Shown: piece by piece, positions 1 through 4,606 of the stretch
Position numbering within the stretch: the stretch's first letter is position 1
How the letters are laid out: each line of letters begins with the position of its first letter
From: Ardenticatenaceae bacterium
Lineage (GTDB): Bacteria > Chloroflexota > Anaerolineae > Promineifilales > Promineifilaceae
DNA length: 5,521 bases
Reading direction: 5' to 3'
NCBI GenBank assembly: GCA_020634495.1
Contig: JACKBR010000104.1
Location: forward strand, 1-5,521
Made by a program: the position numbers and the translations under genes
The notes under the pieces: model-generated
Database searches by the model: none
Told to the model about the DNA's origin: nothing
The model's input: only the letters and a program-made list of their open reading frames with translations

Positions 1-1
1 T

Positions 2-127
2 GATGGCTTCGCTTTTGAAGTTAGCAGCAGTGATGGGTCGGCCGTTATTGGCATAGGCAAAGTGGTTTCGGGAGACGGACAAACGGCCGAAGTGGAACTA
101 TTCGTTTCTGATTTCAACTGCAACTAA
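2..127 (+). CDS. C-terminal fragment of an unidentified protein, cut by window edge
   Basis: An open frame enters from the left edge and ends at TAA (125-127), giving the last 41 residues of a protein whose start lies outside the window. The fragment is rich in alternating hydrophobic and polar residues, with Gly, Ser and Asp turns (for example EVSSSDGSAVIGIG), and ends FNCN. This suggests the last strands of a beta-rich, possibly secreted domain, but I do not recognise the family. It converges with the ligase-like gene on the other strand: its TAA and the opposite TAG overlap in a four-base CTAA. The fragment contains two copies of CGGCCG, like its neighbours. It could be a chance open frame, because only 41 codons are visible, but the neat interlocking of the two stops argues that it is real. 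Confidence 0.55.
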   Translation, partial: DGFAFEVSSSDGSAVIGIGKVVSGDGQTAEVELFVSDFNCN

Positions 128-1596
128 TGCGTTCCATTCTGCTCAGCAACGCCAAGGCGGGTTACGGCCGTTGCCAACCCCACCAGCAGCCAAAACGCCG
201 TCACCGCGTGGTGAAATTCCAGATTAAAGAGGTAATGGTCAAACAGACCCGCTGCCAATCCACCTACAATGGCCGCGTGCAAGCCCAGCCAAAGTGCGTC
301 CAATTCTTCATGTGCCTTAAAGAAATGGCGGTGCGATAAGCCGTAAAAAAACAGGATGCCAATGACGGCAAAGAAGGCCAACAGCCCCACAATGCCCATC
401 ACCTGGGCAATGGTCAGGTAAACATTGGCCACGCCGAGGTAGAGGTCAATATCTGGCGTCCCGGCAAAGCCCACGCCGATGATGGGATAACGGCCGATCA
501 GCGTCAGGGCATCCTGGTATTCACCAAAGCGCATCTGGGTGGCCAAATCCTGGCCCTGAATGCCTTCGACAAAACGCTCGATGTAGGTTTGGGCTACGGG
601 CAGCAGCAGCAACAGCAAACCACCGCCAAACATATAGGGAATCAGCCGCCGGTAGCGCAGCAGGGCAATGAAGCCCAATCCCGCCGCCAAACCAAACATT
701 GCCCCGCGTGAAAAGGTAAGTACGACACAGAGGAAAATGGAGCCAACAATGCCCCAGGTGAGCCAACGCGGGAACAACGGCCGTTTTGCCACCAACTGCG
801 GTCCAGCCAAAGCGCCAATCATCAGCAGCAGCCCCCCCAGCACGTTCGGGTCTACGGAGGTGCTGATGGCCCGTTCAGACAGCTCAGGATTTTCTTCAAT
901 GTAGCGAATGACCCAGCCACCCGGATAGCCAATCCGCGTGAGGAAGTTGAGGATGGTGTTGGTTGTATCTTCCGGTAAGAGCCAAAAAATAATGCCCAAA
1001 ACGGCCGCACCCGCCCCAGCCAGCAGCACCACCTTTACCATCCGTTCCAGCCGTGCCTGCGTGCGGCAATAATCTACAATGACGTACACAAATCCCAGGC
1101 TGAGCAGCAGTTCGGCAAATTTACGCAGCAGCGTGGGGGTCAGCGGGCCATTGGCCAGCCCAAAAATGAAGGCGAAAATAGCAACCAGGATGAAGATGAG
1201 CAGCGGCAAGGCAATCGGCGCAGTGACTAAATCGCGCTGCTGCCCGGTCACAATTCCTAACAACCAGACGCCAATAACAGCTCCCAAGGCCAAATCGAGG
1301 AATGTTGGCGTGAGGCCAATGTCAACGGGCAGGGTAGCAAACGGCAGCAGGCACACCACAGCAATCACGCCCCAAAAGCCAATTTCAATGTCGCGCAAAA
1401 CGATGTAGGCGGTGAGGACGGCTAAAATAGAAGCGGCCCCGGCCAATGGCCCGCCAAAGCCCAAAATGATACCGCCGAGAACGGCCGTACCGCCCACCAA
1501 CACGCCCAAGGCCCACTTCGATTTGGTGGGATTCACCAAATCAACGTTTGTGAACCATCGTTTTTTGGTTTCGCGTTCCTGGGTTGCCGTTGCCAT
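124..1596 (-). CDS. O-antigen ligase / Wzy-polymerase-like membrane protein
   Basis: This 490-residue protein is mostly hydrophobic, with about ten to twelve predicted membrane segments (for example residues 30-66, 75-90, 98-116, 126-148, 160-176, 186-207, 251-268, 280-295, 300-333, 390-420, 434-455 and 464-480). It matches the O-antigen ligase/polymerase (Wzy_C) family, whose members transfer or polymerise undecaprenyl-linked glycans on the outer side of the cytoplasmic membrane. Seen signatures are TFSRGAMFGL (294-303), and RFGEYQDALTLIGRYPIIGVGFAGT (356-380, shown here only as the family's R...W/Y...P(I)xGxG(xG) loop), followed by NVYLTIAQVMGIVGLLAFF (391-409). Family members often have His just before this Asn; here it is Ala390. 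The start is ATG at 1596-1594, which shares its A with the TAA of the MazG gene, and a purine-rich ribosome site lies 11 bases upstream inside that gene. Ligase and polymerase cannot be separated from sequence alone. Confidence 0.85.
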   Translation of the reverse strand: MATATQERETKKRWFTNVDLVNPTKSKWALGVLVGGTAVLGGIILGFGGPLAGAASILAVLTAYIVLRDIEIGFWGVIAVVCLLPFATLPVDIGLTPTFLDLALGAVIGVWLLGIVTGQQRDLVTAPIALPLLIFILVAIFAFIFGLANGPLTPTLLRKFAELLLSLGFVYVIVDYCRTQARLERMVKVVLLAGAGAAVLGIIFWLLPEDTTNTILNFLTRIGYPGGWVIRYIEENPELSERAISTSVDPNVLGGLLLMIGALAGPQLVAKRPLFPRWLTWGIVGSIFLCVVLTFSRGAMFGLAAGLGFIALLRYRRLIPYMFGGGLLLLLLPVAQTYIERFVEGIQGQDLATQMRFGEYQDALTLIGRYPIIGVGFAGTPDIDLYLGVANVYLTIAQVMGIVGLLAFFAVIGILFFYGLSHRHFFKAHEELDALWLGLHAAIVGGLAAGLFDHYLFNLEFHHAVTAFWLLVGLATAVTRLGVAEQNGTH

Positions 1597-1904
1597 TAAT
1601 CAATCAATCCTTCTACCTGCATTTGCCTATGCGATTGCTCTATCGAGGCGTCTAATTCAGCTTCGATGCCGTAATGAATTGCCAGGGTGAGCGCACAGCG
1701 CAGCACGTCTTTTATCTCTTTTGCCAACTGAATTGTATCGGGTTCGCCCATTTTTTGCCGCTTGACGCCGCTGGCCTCAAAGTGATTCACCTGGGCAGCC
1801 AGCTCGCCGCACTCCTCCGCCAGCCGGGTCACCATTTGGAACGGATCGTTGCCATCGGGGAACCGCTTCATGAGGCCATGGGTGATTTTGTATAGTTTTT
1901 CCAT
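1596..1904 (-). CDS. MazG-type nucleotide pyrophosphohydrolase
   Basis: A 102-residue all-alpha protein of the MazG/dUTPase-like (all-alpha NTP pyrophosphatase) superfamily, which hydrolyses nucleoside triphosphates, often non-canonical ones, to monophosphate and pyrophosphate in the cytoplasm. The metal-binding signature EExxE...ExxD is complete: EECGE at residues 30-34 and EIKD at 63-66. The length fits a single-domain MazG-like protein rather than the two-domain MazG of enterobacteria, and no toxin partner is adjacent. The substrate cannot be told from sequence. The start is ATG at 1904-1902. No good ribosome site is visible in front of it, because the upstream bases belong to a 9-bp tandem repeat, with only GCGGAT as a weak candidate. 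Its TAA overlaps the ATG of the downstream ligase-like gene by one base, so the two are almost certainly co-transcribed. Confidence 0.88.
   Translation of the reverse strand: MEKLYKITHGLMKRFPDGNDPFQMVTRLAEECGELAAQVNHFEASGVKRQKMGEPDTIQLAKEIKDVLRCALTLAIHYGIEAELDASIEQSHRQMQVEGLID
1608..1614 (-). promoter_or_regulatory. Shine-Dalgarno site for the O-antigen ligase-like gene
   Basis: The minus strand reads AGAAGGA here, inside the last codons of the MazG gene and 11 bases before the ligase-like ATG. The spacing is slightly long. Together with the TAATG stop/start overlap it supports the chosen start and suggests re-initiation or translational coupling from the MazG gene. Confidence 0.55.
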
Positions 1905-1914
1905 TATTTATCCG

Positions 1915-1948
1915 CAGATTACACAGATTTTGCAGATTGCCTGTAATC
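1915..1948. repeat. 9-bp tandem repeat in front of the MazG gene
   Basis: Three CAGATT cores start at 1915, 1924 and 1933, giving units CAGATTACA, CAGATTTTG and CAGATTGCC with a strict 9-bp period. A degenerate fourth unit, TGTAATC, runs to 1948. On the minus strand this reads as AATCTG units ending ten bases before the MazG ATG. From memory, similar AATCTG(T/C)G(T/A)A intergenic repeats occur in many environmental genomes. It occupies the place where a promoter or ribosome site would be expected. Confidence 0.7.
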
Positions 1949-1954
1949 TTTGCA

Positions 1955-2063
1955 CTTGTCATTCTAACCGCAGGGATGAATCCCTTTGAGGTAAGTCGAT
2001 TTAAGGTATCGTCCGCGCAAGGCGATGTCTAAAGGGATGCTTCGTTTCACTCAGCATGACAAG
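1955..2063. repeat. 109-bp inverted repeat (REP/MITE-like element)
   Basis: The ends are a perfect 8-bp inverted repeat, CTTGTCAT (1955-1962) and ATGACAAG (2056-2063). The imperfect arms continue inwards for about 33 bases each (24 of 33 positions complementary by my count) and end in a perfect ATCCCTTT/AAAGGGAT block (1980-1987 and 2031-2038). About 43 bases lie between the arms. A smaller palindrome, AGGGATGAATCCCT (1972-1985), is nested in the left arm. There is no open reading frame and no clear target duplication. The element starts one base past the stop of the glycosyltransferase gene, so its hairpin could end or stabilise that transcript, although there is no clear U-tract. It resembles dispersed TGTCAT...ATGACA repeats that I recall from Chloroflexota and other environmental bacteria. 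Confidence 0.75.
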
Positions 2064-2064
2064 A

Positions 2065-4488
2065 CTAATCGGTTACACGGAGCAATGTCAGTTCCAGAAA
2101 ATCGTCGGTGGGACGGCCGTCTGGCGCAATGATTTGCAGGCGGTTAAATTGCCCATCGTCCACCGTGTACAAACCAATGATGATGGGATACACACTGCCC
2201 GGTGTGTCTGGGCTTAGCGTGAGTGACATCTGCACAGTTTGCAACTCGCCCGCAGCCCAGGCCGAGGTTGGCTGGCCCAAATCCTGGCTGGCCCAACGGG
2301 TGGTGTCCTCATCAACAACCTGGGCAAAGATGGTGTAGTCGGTGGTTAACGGCCGTTTCGCCCGCCAGTACAACATCAAATCCACCGTGTCACCCGCCGC
2401 CACCTGCCGCGGATTCAGTTCAAAGCCAACCAGCTCCAGCTCATTTTCAAAATTGACCACCGTGGGATTGGGCACATCGCCTGGTGCGGGCTCCAAGGAA
2501 AGCACACCAAGTACAACCGAATCTTCGCCGCCGACCAGAGGCAATCGTTCTTGTTCGGCTGTGTAAAAATCATAGAGACCCACACTAAGTTCAAGATTTG
2601 CGGGAGCAACGGCCGTTTCGGGAATCACAAGCTGATAATGGTTAATAATTGTCTCGCCTGTCTGCAAAAGTGTGGTGGGACGCAAGCCCTGATCCAAAAA
2701 CATGTCCCGTTGGGCAATGGGCACGCCAATCACCGGGTCATTCAAATGAACAAAAACGCTCCAGTCGCGAGCCATCGGGGCCAGCACTTCCCACTCCAGG
2801 AGCAGATCAATTGTGTCGCCGGGTTGGTAACTGATCTTTTGTTGGGAAACGGCCGTTTGCCCAATCTCGAATCCCACCAGCCGCAGCTTGCCATCAAAAT
2901 CGGCAGCAACTGGCTCCTGTTCCCCCCAGGGTCCAACAGTCTGGTTCAAGGCATATGCCGGACGAATCCAAACCAGCGAAGCCAACGCCGCCAGCACGAA
3001 AAGGAACCCAGCCACACCAAAAATCACCTTTTGGCCCAGCGACCGGGGCAGCCAGCCAATCAAACCAGCCACCAGCAGCACATTCAGCGCCGACATCGCC
3101 GTAAACACCAACCGCCCCTGCGACGACCACGTCGTTGTGGCCCACTGAATCAAGCCAACCACCACAGCGGCGACAAAGAGCAGGCAAACGACGAGGGCAA
3201 ATTTCTTCGCCACAAAGTTGAGGAGACTGGAGATTAGAGATTGGAGATTAAAACCAGTCTCCAGTCTCCAGTCTCCAATCTCCTTTACCAAATAAACCAC
3301 AAACCCCAACACCCCCACAACCACCACGCCATTCAACACGTGATAAATCCACAGCGGCATGGGCACGTTGACGCCGCCAAACAAGCCCCAATAGGAAAGC
3401 ATAAAGCCCCAGCGCTCGCTCCACAGCTGCGCCAACGAGGCCGGATGCGCCCGCTGTCCCAGCACGGCAATGAAAGCGTTCCAACCTAAAAAATCGCCGT
3501 ACAGCACAATATTGCGCCAATACCACCAGCCCGCAATTAAAACAACAGGAATGAGCAAGATGAGAAAGGAAACGGCCGTCCACCCCAAATTCCGCAAAAT
3601 CTCCCTCCAGAAATTCTCGCTTTTCTCTGTGTAACTCTGTGCTCCTCCGTGCAACTCTGTGTTCCGCCTTTCCTTCCAATACGCAATAAAAATCGTGCCC
3701 AACGCCAGCGGCAGCAGCCCAAATGTGCCCTCCTTCGTAAGCAACGCAAGGCCAATGACCGTACCAATTAGCAACCAGGTTTTCCAGTAATCCGTTATCG
3801 GTAATCTGTTATCGGTAATCCGTAATCCGTTTGCCGATGACCGAATACCGTTTACCGAATACCGCTTACCGACCGCCCGAATCATCAACAAAATCGCCAA
3901 CGAGGCCAACGGAATCGCCAAATTATCATTGTTCACCGCACCGCTGATGAAGAGGAACATAGGAGTAAAAGCATTGAGCGCCGCCGCGCCAAGAGCAATC
4001 TCCGGCCGGTTGGGAACCAGCTCTTTGCCAATAAGATAGGTTAAATAAACAGTCGCTGCGCCGAGTAAAACCGAAAAGAGGCGCACAAGGCGCACCGCCA
4101 ACAGCGTGCCCTGCCACGGGTTCCAGTCTGGATTGTGGATGGTGAGGTTGATGTTGCCATCAGCGGTGAGGATGCCGTTATCGACGTGGGGGTTTTCCCA
4201 GCGAATCGTTTCCATGTCGCTGGCATCGATCCAAAAGGTGAGCGCTGCGCCGAGGTAGTAGTAAAGCGGCGGCTGGCTGGCTTCCTGCTTCCACGGCCCA
4301 GCCTGGGCTGGATCAAACACCTGCACCGGCAGCGGATTACCGTCGGCCAGATGGCGGATCATGGGATAATGCCACAGCTCGTCTGAGGCTTCAAAAACGG
4401 GGGTGACGAGGGCATACATGCCCCCCAAAATGATAAACAGCCCCAAAATGAGCCTCAGCCAGCGTTTTTCGGTACGTTTCTCGTCCAT
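2065..4488 (-). CDS. GT39/DUF2142-like membrane glycosyltransferase with two C-terminal beta domains
   Basis: An 807-residue GT-C-fold protein, probably transferring a sugar from a polyprenyl-phosphate donor at the outer membrane face. After TM1 (about 11-30) comes the PVFEASDELWHY loop (30-41), whose Asp-Glu pair is the expected acidic catalytic motif, then QEASQPPLYYYLGA (68-81), typical of GT39 and DUF2142 proteins. Further membrane segments lie near 131-151, 164-182, 188-204, 236-252, 254-271, 302-323, 380-402, 428-448, 465-480 and 487-507. The soluble tail holds two similar beta-sandwich repeats (about 530-655 and 680-803), each with an L.LVGFE strand and a GD(T)xDLxLxW strand. Three repeat elements are translated in frame at about residues 206-234, 274-289 and 403-422. 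The start is ATG at 4488-4486; no Shine-Dalgarno site is seen. Acceptor and sugar are unknown. Confidence 0.85.
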   Translation of the reverse strand: MDEKRTEKRWLRLILGLFIILGGMYALVTPVFEASDELWHYPMIRHLADGNPLPVQVFDPAQAGPWKQEASQPPLYYYLGAALTFWIDASDMETIRWENPHVDNGILTADGNINLTIHNPDWNPWQGTLLAVRLVRLFSVLLGAATVYLTYLIGKELVPNRPEIALGAAALNAFTPMFLFISGAVNNDNLAIPLASLAILLMIRAVGKRYSVNGIRSSANGLRITDNRLPITDYWKTWLLIGTVIGLALLTKEGTFGLLPLALGTIFIAYWKERRNTELHGGAQSYTEKSENFWREILRNLGWTAVSFLILLIPVVLIAGWWYWRNIVLYGDFLGWNAFIAVLGQRAHPASLAQLWSERWGFMLSYWGLFGGVNVPMPLWIYHVLNGVVVVGVLGFVVYLVKEIGDWRLETGFNLQSLISSLLNFVAKKFALVVCLLFVAAVVVGLIQWATTTWSSQGRLVFTAMSALNVLLVAGLIGWLPRSLGQKVIFGVAGFLFVLAALASLVWIRPAYALNQTVGPWGEQEPVAADFDGKLRLVGFEIGQTAVSQQKISYQPGDTIDLLLEWEVLAPMARDWSVFVHLNDPVIGVPIAQRDMFLDQGLRPTTLLQTGETIINHYQLVIPETAVAPANLELSVGLYDFYTAEQERLPLVGGEDSVVLGVLSLEPAPGDVPNPTVVNFENELELVGFELNPRQVAAGDTVDLMLYWRAKRPLTTDYTIFAQVVDEDTTRWASQDLGQPTSAWAAGELQTVQMSLTLSPDTPGSVYPIIIGLYTVDDGQFNRLQIIAPDGRPTDDFLELTLLRVTD
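3222..3283. repeat. Inverted array of 7-bp units inside the glycosyltransferase gene
   Basis: The left arm has four 7-bp units: GGAGACT, GGAGATT, AGAGATT and GGAGATT (3222-3249). A spacer AAAA (3250-3253) follows, then four units on the right: CCAGTCT three times and CCAATCT once (3254-3281), then CC. The arms are inverted copies with about 23 of 28 positions complementary, so a long hairpin is possible. The eight units plus spacer are exactly 60 bp, or 20 codons. They are translated as EIGDWRLETG...LISSL at about residues 403-422, directly after a membrane helix. Confidence 0.9.
3625..3664. repeat. 10-bp tandem repeat inside the glycosyltransferase gene
   Basis: CTCTGTG-type cores start at 3625, 3635, 3645 (as CTCCGTG) and 3655, an exact 10-bp period over four units: CTCTGTGTAA, CTCTGTGCTC, CTCCGTGCAA and CTCTGTGTTC. 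On the minus strand this reads as ACAGAG/CACGGAG units, a repeat type I recall between genes in many environmental bacteria. Here it is translated as RNTELHGGAQSYTE (about residues 275-288), between two membrane helices. Confidence 0.85.
3787..3872. repeat. Opposed 14-bp tandem repeats inside the glycosyltransferase gene
   Basis: The left half has GTAATCCGTTATCG (3787-3800), GTAATCTGTTATCG (3801-3814) and a partial third copy GTAATCCG (3815-3822). The right half has ACCGAATACCGTTT (3840-3853), ACCGAATACCGCTT (3854-3867) and a partial ACCGA (3868-3872). The right unit, reverse-complemented and rotated, matches the left unit at about 10 of 14 positions, so the element is an imperfect inverted pair of tandem arrays. 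It is translated in frame as a hydrophilic, Arg-rich stretch, about residues 206-234, between two membrane helices. Confidence 0.88.
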
Positions 4489-4497
4489 AGGGGGCTG

Positions 4498-4503
4498 ATT
4501 GTA
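4498..4503 (-). promoter_or_regulatory. Possible -10 box for the glycosyltransferase gene
   Basis: The minus strand reads TACAAT here, one change from the TATAAT consensus, preceded by TGGG rather than the extended TGn. No convincing -35 box lies 16-18 bases upstream. Transcription would begin about three bases before the ATG, giving a nearly leaderless message. That fits the absence of a Shine-Dalgarno site in front of this gene. This is a weak motif match only. Confidence 0.25.
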
Positions 4504-4569
4504 CCCATCTGAGGCTGTGCTGCCACCTGCGTTCAGGCTGTGTTTAGGATACGGCCGTCTTCCCCGGAA

Positions 4570-4606
4570 CCAGTAATCGGTGAGCCAGTAATCAGTGACC
4601 AGTTAG
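4570..4606. repeat. 14/15-bp tandem repeat overlapping the end of hemL
   Basis: The units are CCAGTAATCGGTGAG (4570-4584), CCAGTAATCAGTGA (4585-4598) and a partial CCAGTTAG (4599-4606). On the minus strand these read as TCACTGATTACTGG-type units. The first unit met by a ribosome reading hemL contributes the final residues T-G-H and the TGA stop at 4594-4592; the rest lies in the gap downstream. Confidence 0.8.

Noticed and set aside
596..622. CAGCAGCAGCAACAG run near 600
   Set aside because: It is the Leu-rich membrane segment of the ligase-like protein (about residues 326-332), not an independent repeat.
1963..1975. Possible -10 box (TAGAAT on the minus strand) for the MazG gene inside the inverted repeat
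   Set aside because: No -35 match at proper distance, and the bases are explained by the repeat element.
1905..2064. A CRISPR array, considered because of the repeats in this gap
   Set aside because: Units are 9 bp with no spacers of constant length, and the other element is a single inverted repeat.
2270..2296. Direct repeat GGCTGGCCCAA (2270-2280 and 2286-2296)
   Set aside because: Two copies only, 16 bp apart in different frames of a coding region; likely local chance or a small duplication without further support.
2551..3237. A 228-codon open frame on the plus strand opposite the glycosyltransferase
   Set aside because: It lies wholly within the strongly supported 807-residue gene, its product is low in hydrophobic patterning and matches nothing I know; it is an antisense shadow.
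3248..3679. A 143-codon minus-strand open frame overlapping the glycosyltransferase
   Set aside because: It is a frame-shifted reading of the same DNA, kept open partly by the repeats, which lack stop codons in several frames.
4512..4542. Direct repeat AGGCTGTG (4512-4519 and 4535-4542) upstream of the glycosyltransferase
   Set aside because: Eight bases with 23-bp spacing and no dyad; too weak to call an operator.
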